A stretch of 63,637 nt of DNA from an uncultured Bacteroidales bacterium (GTDB taxonomy: Bacteria > Bacteroidota > Bacteroidia > Bacteroidales > Muribaculaceae): the NCBI GenBank assembly GCA_947173955.1, contig CAMWHE010000009.1, positions 1 through 63,637 of the forward strand, written 5' to 3'. The translations under genes were made by a program, and so were the position numbers. A model generated the notes under the pieces. It was not told where the DNA came from and made no database searches. It worked only from the letters and a program-made list of their open reading frames with translations. This document shows positions 17,140 to 25,594 of this stretch, piece by piece. Each line of letters starts with the position of its first letter. Within the stretch, counting starts at the first letter, position 1.

Positions 17140-18249
17140 ATGTCTGATAATACACTCCTGTCACGCCTTGATGGCATCGAAGCTCGCTTTGAAGAAGTTA
17201 GTACTTTGATTACTGACCCACAGGTTATCAGTGACATGAAGCGATATGTCCGCCTAACTAAAGAATATAAAGACCTGGATCGCCTGACAAAGGCAACGCG
17301 CAAATATACATCGCTTCTTAATGATATCGAAGAATCAAAAGAAATTCTTGAATCAGAAACCGATGCCGATATGCGCGCCATGGCCCGCGAACAGCTCGAT
17401 GAAGCCACGGCTAAAGTTCCACAACTCGAAGAAGAAATAAAACTTCTTCTCATTCCCGCAGATCCGGAAGATGCCAAGAATGCTATTGTCGAGATCAGAG
17501 GCGGTACGGGGGGCGATGAAGCGGCTCTTTTTGCCGGCGATCTATTCAAGATGTACAGCAAGTATTGTGAATCCAAGGGATGGACAATAGCCGTCACTAA
17601 TTTTAACGAAGGTACCGCCGGAGGATTCAAAGAAATAGTATTTGCAGTCTCAGGAGAAAACGTCTACGGGACTTTGAAATACGAAAGCGGAGTGCACCGC
17701 GTACAGCGTGTGCCGGCTACAGAAACGCAGGGACGCGTCCACACGTCGGCTGCCACTGTCGCTGTGCTCCCGGAAGCGGAAGAATTTGATGTAGAGATCA
17801 ATGAGGGCGAGATCAAATGGGATACATTCCGTTCCGGCGGTGCCGGCGGCCAGAATGTCAACAAGGTAGAGTCCGGAGTGCGCCTGCGATATATGTGGCG
17901 CAACCCGAATACAGGTGTGACAGAGGAAATACTCATCGAATGTACGGAAACCCGTGATCAGCCTAAAAATAAAGAGAGAGCCCTCAGCCGCCTGCGGACA
18001 TTCATCTATGATAAAGAACATCAGAAATATATCGATGACATCGCTGCCCGCCGAAAAACGATGGTATCTACCGGCGACCGTTCAGCAAAGATTCGTACAT
18101 ATAATTATCCGCAGGGACGTATCACGGACCATCGTATCAACTATACTATCTACAATCTGCAGGCCTTCATGGACGGAGATATCCAGGACTGTATCGACCA
18201 TCTGATTGTGGCAGAAAATGCCGAGAAGCTGAAAGAAACAGAATTATAA
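17140..18249 (+). CDS. prfA: Peptide chain release factor 1
   Basis: Class I release factor reading UAA/UAG, 369 residues. It has the codon-recognition region near [16 protein letters not shown] (RF1-type PxT motif) and the peptidyl-hydrolysis motif GGQ in [18 protein letters not shown]. There is no programmed frameshift, as expected for RF1 rather than RF2. It is divergent from the kinase-RapZ operon and 23 bp upstream of pyrF. Confidence 0.96.
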   Translation: MSDNTLLSRLDGIEARFEEVSTLITDPQVISDMKRYVRLTKEYKDLDRLTKATRKYTSLLNDIEESKEILESETDADMRAMAREQLDEATAKVPQLEEEIKLLLIPADPEDAKNAIVEIRGGTGGDEAALFAGDLFKMYSKYCESKGWTIAVTNFNEGTAGGFKEIVFAVSGENVYGTLKYESGVHRVQRVPATETQGRVHTSAATVAVLPEAEEFDVEINEGEIKWDTFRSGGAGGQNVNKVESGVRLRYMWRNPNTGVTEEILIECTETRDQPKNKERALSRLRTFIYDKEHQKYIDDIAARRKTMVSTGDRSAKIRTYNYPQGRITDHRINYTIYNLQAFMDGDIQDCIDHLIVAENAEKLKETEL

Positions 18250-18272
18250 AATCAATTAATACCACCAATAGA

Positions 18273-19088
18273 ATGAAACGTGAAGAATTAGTCGCAAATA
18301 TCCGTCGTAAGAAGTCATTCCTATGCGTAGGACTTGATTCAGACATCAAAAAAATCCCGGCGCACCTGCAACAGGAGGAAGACGCTATTTTTCTCTTTAA
18401 CAAGGCTATCATCGATGCGACACAGGCGTATTGCGTAGCATACAAACCCAATCTCGCGTTTTATGAAAGTCTTGGTGCGAAAGGCTGGCTCGCCCTTGAG
18501 AAAACGGTAAAATATATCAAGGAAAACTACCCTGATCAGTTTATAATCGCAGATGCGAAAAGAGGTGATATCGGCAATACTTCCCAGCTGTATGCCCGCA
18601 GTTTTTTTGAACATCTCGATGTCGATGCCATAACCGTCGCCCCCTATATGGGAGAAGACAGCGTAACCCCTTTCCTCGGCTATAAAGGCAAATGGGTAAT
18701 CTTATTAGCACTGACATCAAATAAAGGGAGTCATGATTTTCAGCTGATCGAAGATGTCAACGGGAAACGACTGTTTGAAAATGTGATCGAAAAATCGAGT
18801 CAATGGGCGAGTTCGGATGAGATGATGTATGTAGTCGGAGCCACACAAGGTAAAATGTTTGAAGATATCAGAAAAGTTGCTCCAAACAGTTTTCTGCTTG
18901 TTCCCGGTGTCGGCGCTCAGGGAGGCTCGCTCGAAGAAGTCGCTAAATATGGAATGATCGACTCATGCGGACTCCTTGTAAATTCCTCTCGCGGAATTAT
19001 ATTTGCATCTCAGGGAGAAGATTTTGCTGAGGCAGCCGGTCGCGAAGCAAAAAAGCTTGCCGACCAGATGGCACAACTTCTCGGATAA
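18273..19088 (+). CDS. pyrF: Orotidine 5'-phosphate decarboxylase
   Basis: Final step of UMP synthesis, decarboxylation of OMP. The 271-residue length marks the long bacterial subgroup. It carries FLCVGLDSD near residue 16 and the catalytic [10 protein letters not shown] near residue 88, and [10 protein letters not shown] in the phosphate-binding loop. It follows prfA closely and ends at a strong bidirectional hairpin. Confidence 0.95.
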   Translation: MKREELVANIRRKKSFLCVGLDSDIKKIPAHLQQEEDAIFLFNKAIIDATQAYCVAYKPNLAFYESLGAKGWLALEKTVKYIKENYPDQFIIADAKRGDIGNTSQLYARSFFEHLDVDAITVAPYMGEDSVTPFLGYKGKWVILLALTSNKGSHDFQLIEDVNGKRLFENVIEKSSQWASSDEMMYVVGATQGKMFEDIRKVAPNSFLLVPGVGAQGGSLEEVAKYGMIDSCGLLVNSSRGIIFASQGEDFAEAAGREAKKLADQMAQLLG

Positions 19089-19102
19089 ACATACTGAAAA
19101 TC

Positions 19103-19148
19103 ATACAAAATAGCGACAGACATTTTCAAGTCTGCCGCTATTTTGTAT
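19103..19148. terminator. Bidirectional terminator between pyrF and the DUF2059 gene
   Basis: A long inverted repeat: ATACAAAATAGCG and CAGAC on the left pair with GTCTG and CGCTATTTTGTAT on the right, with one mismatched base between the two blocks and a 7-base loop. It lies between convergent genes. Confidence 0.8.
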
Positions 19149-19157
19149 AATAACCGG

Positions 19158-19595
19158 TTAAAGATTCTTCATTACAATAGACTGGATTTTCTCGGAATAT
19201 TTATCCTGAACTATCTTGGCTAGATCTTTTGTCACATCATTTGTGTATTTGGCGAGCTTCTCTCCGGCCGGAGTGGCATAGAAATCATTAACGGCTTTCA
19301 ACTCTTCCAGAGAATAATATTTCTGATAGACCTGGCTGCAGTCAAGGAGATAATCATCCCATATTTCTGAAATGACATCATCTGCGATAGACTTTGCAGT
19401 ACTTGATGTAACAACGCTTTGCAACATCGTAACAATACCGGTTTCCATCAGTGATTTCGCATCTGTCACCTGCAAAAGCTTCTGTACTTCCTTTGTATAG
19501 GAATCGTATTCCTGCGCTTTGGCACCATTGGAACATGAAGCAAGGGTCATTGAAATAACGACAGCCACGGCTAATAGAGAGAAAAATTTCTTCAT
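19158..19595 (-). CDS. DUF2059-like lipoprotein
   Basis: 145 residues with a lipoprotein signal (VISMTLASC, modified Cys near 21). The C-terminal part (ELKAVNDFYATPAGEKLAKYTNDV) is the typical DUF2059 helix pair, where a Phe/Tyr-x-T/S-P-x-G-x-K motif recurs. It is a periplasmic or inner-leaflet protein of unknown function, encoded alone with its own promoter. Confidence 0.82.
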   Translation of the reverse strand: MKKFFSLLAVAVVISMTLASCSNGAKAQEYDSYTKEVQKLLQVTDAKSLMETGIVTMLQSVVTSSTAKSIADDVISEIWDDYLLDCSQVYQKYYSLEELKAVNDFYATPAGEKLAKYTNDVTKDLAKIVQDKYSEKIQSIVMKNL

Positions 19596-19622
19596 AATTT
19601 ATATGTATTGATAGTTATGATG

Positions 19623-19653
19623 CAAAAATAGAAATTCCAATAATCAAAACAAA
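19623..19653 (-). promoter_or_regulatory. Predicted promoter of the DUF2059 lipoprotein gene
   Basis: TTTG (19650-19653) and TATTTTTG (19623-19630) on the minus strand are separated by exactly 19 bp, a full match to the Bacteroidota promoter. The ATG is 28 bp downstream. Confidence 0.72.
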
Positions 19654-19710
19654 CACCTCTCAGGGTAAAATTTTATAGATAAAAATAAACGTATTATATA
19701 AATTTTTCTT

Positions 19711-19718
19711 TAATTTTG
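19711..19718 (+). promoter_or_regulatory. Candidate -7 box for pgk
   Basis: TAATTTTG 36 bp before the pgk ATG matches TAnnTTTG. The upstream TTTG element is not evident at 19-21 bp. Confidence 0.45.
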
Positions 19719-19753
19719 CATCAACTAATTTTAAACCTCAATACTTTACCAAA

Positions 19754-21001
19754 ATGACAATTGATAACTACAATTTTGCAGGCAAGAAAGCCATCGTACG
19801 CGTTGACTTCAATGTTCCCCTGGACGAAAACGGTCATATAACCGATGATACCCGTATTCGTGGTGCCCTCCCCACTCTTAAGAAAATCCTTAACGATGGC
19901 GGCTCTCTTATTATCATGTCACATATGGGTAAACCTAAAGGTAAGGTCAATCCCAAATTCTCTCTCTCGCAGATTAAAGACGAAGTAGCGAAAGCTCTTG
20001 GCACTGATGTGAAATTCGCTCCCGACTGTGCCAATGCAGCAGAAGCAGCAGCCAACCTGAAACCCGGTGAAGTTCTTCTCCTCGAAAACCTTCGTTTCTA
20101 TCCTGAAGAGGAAGGCAAACCCGTAGGTATTGAAAAGGAAGATCCTGCTTACGAAGATGCCAAGAAAGAAATGAAGAAGCGTCAGAAAGACTTCGCCAAG
20201 ACTCTTGCAAGCTACGCCGATGTATATGTTAACGACGCATTCGGTACCGCTCACCGCAAACATGCTTCTACTGCTGTTATCGCTGACAACTTCGACGCTG
20301 ATAACAAGATGCTCGGCTACCTCATGGAAAAAGAAGTTAAGGCTGTCGACAATATTCTCAGCGACATCAAGCGTCCCTTTACAGCTATCATGGGCGGCTC
20401 TAAAGTATCGACCAAAATCGGTATTATCGAAAACCTGATGGACAAAGTCGACAACCTCATCCTCTGCGGCGGTATGACCTATACATTCGCTAAAGCTCAG
20501 GGTGGCAATGTCGGCCAGTCAATCTGCGAAAACGACAAACTTGATCTCGCCTTAGATATCATCAAGAAAGCCAAAGAAAAAGGTGTCAACCTTGTTCTCG
20601 CAACAGACTGCGTTGCCGGCGATGCTTTCGACAATGACTGCAACACTCAGGTATGCTCTGTGATGGATATTCCCGAAGGTTGGGAAGGTCTTGATGCAGG
20701 TCCCGAATCACAGAAGAAATTTGCTGACGCTATCAAAAATGCAAAAACCATTCTTTGGAACGGTCCTGCAGGCGTATTCGAATTCGACAACTTCACTGCC
20801 GGTTCCCGTGCTATTGCCGACGCTATTGTTGAAGCTACCAACAACGGTGCTTTCTCACTGGTAGGCGGTGGCGATTCAGTAGCCTGCGTCAACAAATTCG
20901 GTCTGGCCGATCAGGTTTCTTATGTATCCACCGGTGGCGGTGCCCTTCTCGAAGCTATCGAAGGAAAAGTTCTTCCCGGTGTAGCTGCAATCAAAGGCTG
21001 A
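19754..21001 (+). CDS. pgk: Phosphoglycerate kinase
   Basis: Glycolytic enzyme making ATP from 1,3-bisphosphoglycerate; 415 residues. It shows [11 protein letters not shown] near the N-terminus, [42 protein letters not shown] and the nucleotide-binding [13 protein letters not shown] near the C-terminus. Codon use is markedly biased toward C-ending codons, as expected for a highly expressed gene. It is transcribed alone and ends at a 16-bp perfect hairpin. Confidence 0.97.
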   Translation: MTIDNYNFAGKKAIVRVDFNVPLDENGHITDDTRIRGALPTLKKILNDGGSLIIMSHMGKPKGKVNPKFSLSQIKDEVAKALGTDVKFAPDCANAAEAAANLKPGEVLLLENLRFYPEEEGKPVGIEKEDPAYEDAKKEMKKRQKDFAKTLASYADVYVNDAFGTAHRKHASTAVIADNFDADNKMLGYLMEKEVKAVDNILSDIKRPFTAIMGGSKVSTKIGIIENLMDKVDNLILCGGMTYTFAKAQGGNVGQSICENDKLDLALDIIKKAKEKGVNLVLATDCVAGDAFDNDCNTQVCSVMDIPEGWEGLDAGPESQKKFADAIKNAKTILWNGPAGVFEFDNFTAGSRAIADAIVEATNNGAFSLVGGGDSVACVNKFGLADQVSYVSTGGGALLEAIEGKVLPGVAAIKG

Positions 21002-21033
21002 TCATCTACTGAAGATAAATAAATAATTAAACT

Positions 21034-21068
21034 GAAGGGTGTTTCAAAATGATTTTGAAACACCCTTC
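21034..21068 (+). terminator. Hairpin after pgk
   Basis: A perfect 16-bp inverted repeat (GAAGGGTGTTTCAAAA / TTTTGAAACACCCTTC) with a 3-base loop, 33 bp after the pgk stop. No long T run follows, so it may act as a stabilising 3' stem as well as a terminator. Confidence 0.7.
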
Positions 21069-21099
21069 TAAATTACGACTCACTGACAGGCATTGAGTT

Positions 21100-22311
21100 A
21101 TGGATGACAATAGATATAATTCAGAATTTTGGGACTGGGTAGAGGCTAATCTTGACAAAGATCCCACAACACTGCGCCTGAAAATGCGTGGAAAGTCCGA
21201 ATGGATTGATGATGCGATATGTCAGATCGAAAACATAAAGAAAAGCCGAAAGAAATTTCAGCTCGACAGCAATTATTCTGATGCTCTTCCCCGATTAATG
21301 CCCGTGGCAATATCTGTAGAACAAGCTACTTCCGCTCAGATTGCACTATTTCATAGAGACATTGCAATGAGCCTGCTGCCGAACGAAAGACTTATACTGG
21401 ATATGACCTGCGGCCTGGGAGTAGATACTGCCCTACTCTCAACTATACCAAACTGTCGGGTGACATCAATCGAGAAAGATGAGAAAATAGCACTTATCGC
21501 TCAGGAAAATTTCAAATCAAATCCTGATGTAACAATACTCAATGCCGATTCAGTAAAATATCTTGAAAAAACGTCGCAACACTTCAACCTGTTATTTATA
21601 GATCCGGCCAGACGCGATAATGCAGGGCAGCGTGTTTTCAACATTCGAGACTGTTCTCCCAATATATGTGAGATCCTTCCGGTCATGAAAAGCAAGAGTG
21701 ATGCCATCATGATCAAGCTATCACCGATGCTGGATATCACTCAAACAATTAAAGATCTCCCCGGTGTCAGGGAAATATATATTATTGAGCAGAATGGCGA
21801 ATGTCGTGAGATACTAGCAGTCTTCCATGATAAAGACACTGAAGAACCGACTATTCACGTCAGAAATAACGGCAGTCAATTCTCGTTTACCAAAACATCG
21901 GAAGAAGCTGCCCAAGAATCATATTTACTTCCGGCAAAGAATATGATTCTTATAGAGCCGTCTGCAGCCATGATGAAAGCAGCTCCTTTTAAACTGATTG
22001 CAGAAAGATATGGTATAGACACCATCCACCCGAATACACATTTATATCTATCGCAGAATTTTTTGCCGGAGTTTATGGGAAGACAAAACCGTATAATTGA
22101 GGTATTGCCATTTTCCTCCAGAAATCTTAAACGACTTTCCAGACTTCATCTGTCCGCGGATGTCGCTGTCAGGAATTTCCCAATGTCAGCCGAACAACTC
22201 CGGCAGAGATTAGGTATAAAAAAGAGTGGAGAAGAAAGAATTATGGGAATAACAGCTATTGACGGAAAACAATATATCATCCGGCTCGGAAAGTATACCC
22301 ACTCTTCCTGA
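21100..22311 (+). CDS. Class I SAM-dependent methyltransferase with THUMP-like domain
   Basis: 403 residues. The Rossmann core shows ILDMTCGLGVDTALLS (SAM loop, near residue 107), TSIEKDEKIA and LLFIDPARRDNAGQRV, an extended motif IV of the form DPxRR. The C-terminal part (GITAIDGKQYIIRLGK) fits the THUMP-like domain annotated in this Bacteroidota family. The substrate is unknown; the DPARR motif and N-terminal helical domain suggest RNA. It is not the canonical RsmD or TrmN length or layout. Confidence 0.8.
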   Translation: MDDNRYNSEFWDWVEANLDKDPTTLRLKMRGKSEWIDDAICQIENIKKSRKKFQLDSNYSDALPRLMPVAISVEQATSAQIALFHRDIAMSLLPNERLILDMTCGLGVDTALLSTIPNCRVTSIEKDEKIALIAQENFKSNPDVTILNADSVKYLEKTSQHFNLLFIDPARRDNAGQRVFNIRDCSPNICEILPVMKSKSDAIMIKLSPMLDITQTIKDLPGVREIYIIEQNGECREILAVFHDKDTEEPTIHVRNNGSQFSFTKTSEEAAQESYLLPAKNMILIEPSAAMMKAAPFKLIAERYGIDTIHPNTHLYLSQNFLPEFMGRQNRIIEVLPFSSRNLKRLSRLHLSADVAVRNFPMSAEQLRQRLGIKKSGEERIMGITAIDGKQYIIRLGKYTHSS

Positions 22312-22415
22312 TTATAAATATATTAGCGAACAAGGACTCGGACATAATCATCGCATTTTTCACACTATCAGTCGCGAAAAAGAGAACTATTGCAAGACTG
22401 TACTGATATTTTTTG

Positions 22416-22423
22416 TAAATTTG
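22416..22423 (+). promoter_or_regulatory. Candidate -7 box for the BamA-like/phosphoethanolamine transferase pair
   Basis: TAAATTTG, 24 bp before the ATG at 22447, with a TTG about 22 bp upstream. It lies inside the longer open frame from 22390, supporting the shorter start. Confidence 0.5.
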
Positions 22424-22446
22424 CAATCGTTTTGACTCTTAAAAAG

Positions 22447-23631
22447 ATGCAACGCCTTATACGTGTCTTAATATTATGTCTTATTGCCTGCCCGTTATTA
22501 CTTAATGGGCAAGAGTCATTATCAGAGAATGTTACCACTGTGTCTCTGAATACTGACAGTGTACAGCCGGAAAAAAAGAATATAATCCAACGGGTAATAG
22601 ACTATTTTGGAAGAGCGAATAAGGAGAACCGAGATAAAGCATTCGACATATCTTTTATAGGTGGCCCCAGTTATTCCTCTGAAAAGAAGTTTATGATCGG
22701 GATATTGGCGGCCGGAGCATTCAGCACTAACAGGACGGACACGTTGACCCCTCTAAGCAACATATCTCTATATACATCTTTTTCGACAAGCGGGTATTAC
22801 TCTATAGGGGTCATGGGGACAACCCGTTTCAAGCGCGACCGGATCCGCCTGACATATGATTTTCAGTTTTCCTCACTTCCGGATAAATTCTGGGGAATCG
22901 GATATGAAATGGACTCTAATAATGATAATGAGACCCGCTACAAACTTGTAAGTCCGGAGTTATTAGTCAAAGCCCAGTTCGGTATTCTTCCACATCTATA
23001 CGTCGGACCGCTCACTGAGATCAGATATCTCAACGGCAAACCCTATTCAAATGCAGATCTTAGCTTATGGAACGGAGAAAAGCTTAAGACCTTCAATTTC
23101 GCTGTTGGCGCCAATATATCCTATGATACCCGTGACAATCTTACCGGACCTCACTCTGGAGTCAATATCGAGCTATCCCAAAAATTTTATCCCAAATGGC
23201 TTAAAAACACCTATGGATTTGCATCCACGGAGTTATTAGCGGCAGGTTACATACCTTCATGGCGAGATGGCGTAATTGCCCTGAAATACCACACTCTGCT
23301 GACTTATGGCGATACTCCCTGGGGAATGTTAGCCACAATGGGAGGTAGCTACAATATGCGTGGATACTACAAAGGACGCTATCGTGACAAAGGTGAAATG
23401 GATGCTACGGTAGAAATTCGTCAGCGCGTATGGCGCCGTATAGGGGTTGTCGCATGGGGAGGTGCCGGACTTATATATCCACGTCTTTCAGAAATAAATT
23501 TACACCAGCTGCTGCCCAACTACGGCGTTGGACTGAGATGGGAGTTTAAAAAAAATGTCAATATACGATTTGATTTAGGTTTCGGTAAAAATCAAACCGG
23601 ATTTATTTTTAACATCAATGAAGCATTCTAA
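22447..23631 (+). CDS. BamA/TamA (D15)-type outer membrane barrel protein
   Basis: 394 residues from the ATG at 22447, which starts a signal peptide (LIRVLILCLIACPLLLNG). The frame is open from 22390 but those residues precede the likely promoter. The mature protein is almost all beta strand, with SYDTRDNLTGPHSGVNIELS and the conserved MRGYYKGRYRDK loop that corresponds to the VRGF region of Omp85 proteins. There are no POTRA domains, so it is a barrel-only member. It overlaps the downstream phosphoethanolamine transferase by 14 bp. Confidence 0.82.
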   Translation: MQRLIRVLILCLIACPLLLNGQESLSENVTTVSLNTDSVQPEKKNIIQRVIDYFGRANKENRDKAFDISFIGGPSYSSEKKFMIGILAAGAFSTNRTDTLTPLSNISLYTSFSTSGYYSIGVMGTTRFKRDRIRLTYDFQFSSLPDKFWGIGYEMDSNNDNETRYKLVSPELLVKAQFGILPHLYVGPLTEIRYLNGKPYSNADLSLWNGEKLKTFNFAVGANISYDTRDNLTGPHSGVNIELSQKFYPKWLKNTYGFASTELLAAGYIPSWRDGVIALKYHTLLTYGDTPWGMLATMGGSYNMRGYYKGRYRDKGEMDATVEIRQRVWRRIGVVAWGGAGLIYPRLSEINLHQLLPNYGVGLRWEFKKNVNIRFDLGFGKNQTGFIFNINEAF

Positions 23632-25336
23632 ATTATACATTGAATTAGCATCTTTAGCTGACTATATCCGTCAGATTCCAGCTACAGTATATATTGCAAT
23701 ATATTCCCTTATTGTCCTGTTGGTTCCTAACATCCTGTTATGCCACACGGAGTCCTATACGGTGCTGGACTGCATTGTAAATATAGTGCTTCCGGCCGGT
23801 ATATATCTCGGGATACTGAGTCTGTCGCAAAAAACGGGTAAAATGGTATTATGGCTTTTTCCGTTCTTTATTCTCGCTGCATTCCAGATTGTTTTACTCT
23901 ATCTGTATGGAGAATCAATTATCGCAGTGGATATGTACATCAATGTCCTGACCACCAATCCGGGAGAAGCGACAGAGCTTCTGGCTAATCTCGGTCCGGC
24001 AATCATATTTGTACTTATCTTATATATTCCTCCTATCATTTGGGCAATCGTCTTATGGTGTAAACACAAACGGATGATTAGTCCGTGGTTTGGCGGAATA
24101 CGCAGACTCGCTATAATCACATTAATAACCGGAATAGCCATGGCCGGAATAAACTTCGGTATCGACCGCACATTCAAGCCTCACATCAAGACATTTCCGA
24201 TTAACGTTTGTTATAATATAATATTAGCCATAGATCACACAATAACTTCGGCTCATTATAACGAGACATCGCAGGACTTCACATATCATGCGGAAAGCAA
24301 GCATCCGGCCGACTCGTCAGAAATCTATGTTCTGGTAATAGGCGAAACCGGAAGAGCATTAAACTGGCAATTAGGCGGCTATGATCGAGAGACTAATCCT
24401 CTTCTTTCTGTAAGAGACGCTGTAAGCTTCTATCTTCACGCCATCAGCGAATCCAACATCACACATAAGAGTGTTCCGCTTCTGCTGACATCAGTTACGG
24501 CAGAAAACTTTGACTCGCTACATACGCAAAAGAGCATAGTCACAGCATTCAAAGAAGCCGGCTACCGTACTGCCTTTATTTCCAATCAGGCGCCAAACCG
24601 ATCATATACGGAGTATTTCAGCAATGAGGCAGATACGACTCTATACATTGAAAATACGCGTTCCGGTCATCAATATGATGGCGAAATGGTAAAGTATGTC
24701 AAAGAGATTCTTTCTGACTCTATATCAAAGCATTTCATCGTACTTCACAGCTACGGCTCCCACTTCAAATACTCGGAAAGATACCCTGCCGAATTCGCAC
24801 AATTCATGCCCGATGACTGCAAATCAGCAACATACAATAACCGTCCGACTCTCATAAACGCCTATGACAATACCATAGTCTACACAGATGCGTGGCTTGA
24901 TGATTTAATCGAACTACTATCTTCAACAGGAAAAGTCAGTGGTATGGTCTATGTCTCAGACCATGGGGAGGATATTATGGACGACAGCCGAAAGAGATTT
25001 TTACATGCCTCCCCCACTCCCACTTTTTACCAGCTTAATGTAGCAATGCTCTCATGGGTCTCCCCTGCATTCAGAGAGCTTTATGGTGACAAGGCACAAG
25101 CACTTGAAAATAATACCGACAAAACGGTAAACAGCAGCGCCTCGACATTTCATACACTCCTGGATATGGCCGGAATAGAAACTCCGTATTTTGATAATTC
25201 GATCTCGCTTGCATCTCCTGACTATACTGTAGCCACTCTTTATTACCTTAATGACCACAACGAACCTGTGGAACTCGACAAATCCGGACTGAAAGAGCTA
25301 GATTTGAAGCTTCTCGACAGCCACATCAATCGATAA
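23618..25336 (+). CDS. Phosphoethanolamine transferase (EptA-like, sulfatase fold)
   Basis: 572 residues: about five transmembrane helices in residues 20-185, then a periplasmic alkaline-phosphatase-type domain. It has VIGETGRALNWQLGGYDRETNP, where the Thr of GET is the expected nucleophile, HSYGSHFKYSERYP and YVSDHGEDIMDD for the zinc site. Family members move phosphoethanolamine from phosphatidylethanolamine to lipid A or other glycans, lowering negative surface charge and affecting polymyxin sensitivity. The 14-bp overlap with the BamA-like gene implies coupled production; acceptor identity is inferred. Confidence 0.87.
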   Translation: MKHSKLYIELASLADYIRQIPATVYIAIYSLIVLLVPNILLCHTESYTVLDCIVNIVLPAGIYLGILSLSQKTGKMVLWLFPFFILAAFQIVLLYLYGESIIAVDMYINVLTTNPGEATELLANLGPAIIFVLILYIPPIIWAIVLWCKHKRMISPWFGGIRRLAIITLITGIAMAGINFGIDRTFKPHIKTFPINVCYNIILAIDHTITSAHYNETSQDFTYHAESKHPADSSEIYVLVIGETGRALNWQLGGYDRETNPLLSVRDAVSFYLHAISESNITHKSVPLLLTSVTAENFDSLHTQKSIVTAFKEAGYRTAFISNQAPNRSYTEYFSNEADTTLYIENTRSGHQYDGEMVKYVKEILSDSISKHFIVLHSYGSHFKYSERYPAEFAQFMPDDCKSATYNNRPTLINAYDNTIVYTDAWLDDLIELLSSTGKVSGMVYVSDHGEDIMDDSRKRFLHASPTPTFYQLNVAMLSWVSPAFRELYGDKAQALENNTDKTVNSSASTFHTLLDMAGIETPYFDNSISLASPDYTVATLYYLNDHNEPVELDKSGLKELDLKLLDSHINR

Positions 25337-25402
25337 CAGCAACAAACCGCGTACTATCAATCAATTACACTTTTCGACAATAACCCAGAAAAACATCAAA
25401 CT

Positions 25403-25487
25403 AAAAGTTTTCCAAAACAAAACATCAAGCCGTTGATTATCTACAAATTACACATTTTGTAAAACAGAAAAGTTTCCCAAAATAAAA
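25403..25487 (+). repeat. Pair of direct repeats upstream of nrdD
   Basis: AAAAGTTTtCCAAAA at 25403 recurs as AAAAGTTTcCCAAAA at 25468, with A-rich tails, 65 bp apart. Both lie upstream of the nrdD promoter in the 258-bp gap and could be regulator sites; they do not look like NrdR boxes. The rest of the gap is AT-rich and contains nothing else recognised. Confidence 0.45.
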
Positions 25488-25514
25488 ATTTACAGTTAAT
25501 TTATCCGGAAATAT

Positions 25515-25545
25515 TTTGCTATTATTGTAAAAGAGATTACCTTTG
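25515..25545 (+). promoter_or_regulatory. Predicted nrdDG promoter
   Basis: TTTG (25515-25518), 19 bp, TACCTTTG (25538-25545): a full match to the Bacteroidota promoter. The ATG is 50 bp after the -7 box. Confidence 0.75.
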
Positions 25546-25594
25546 TCAGGCATTACAATTTACCAATCACACACAGTTAATCTCTTCAGACAAA

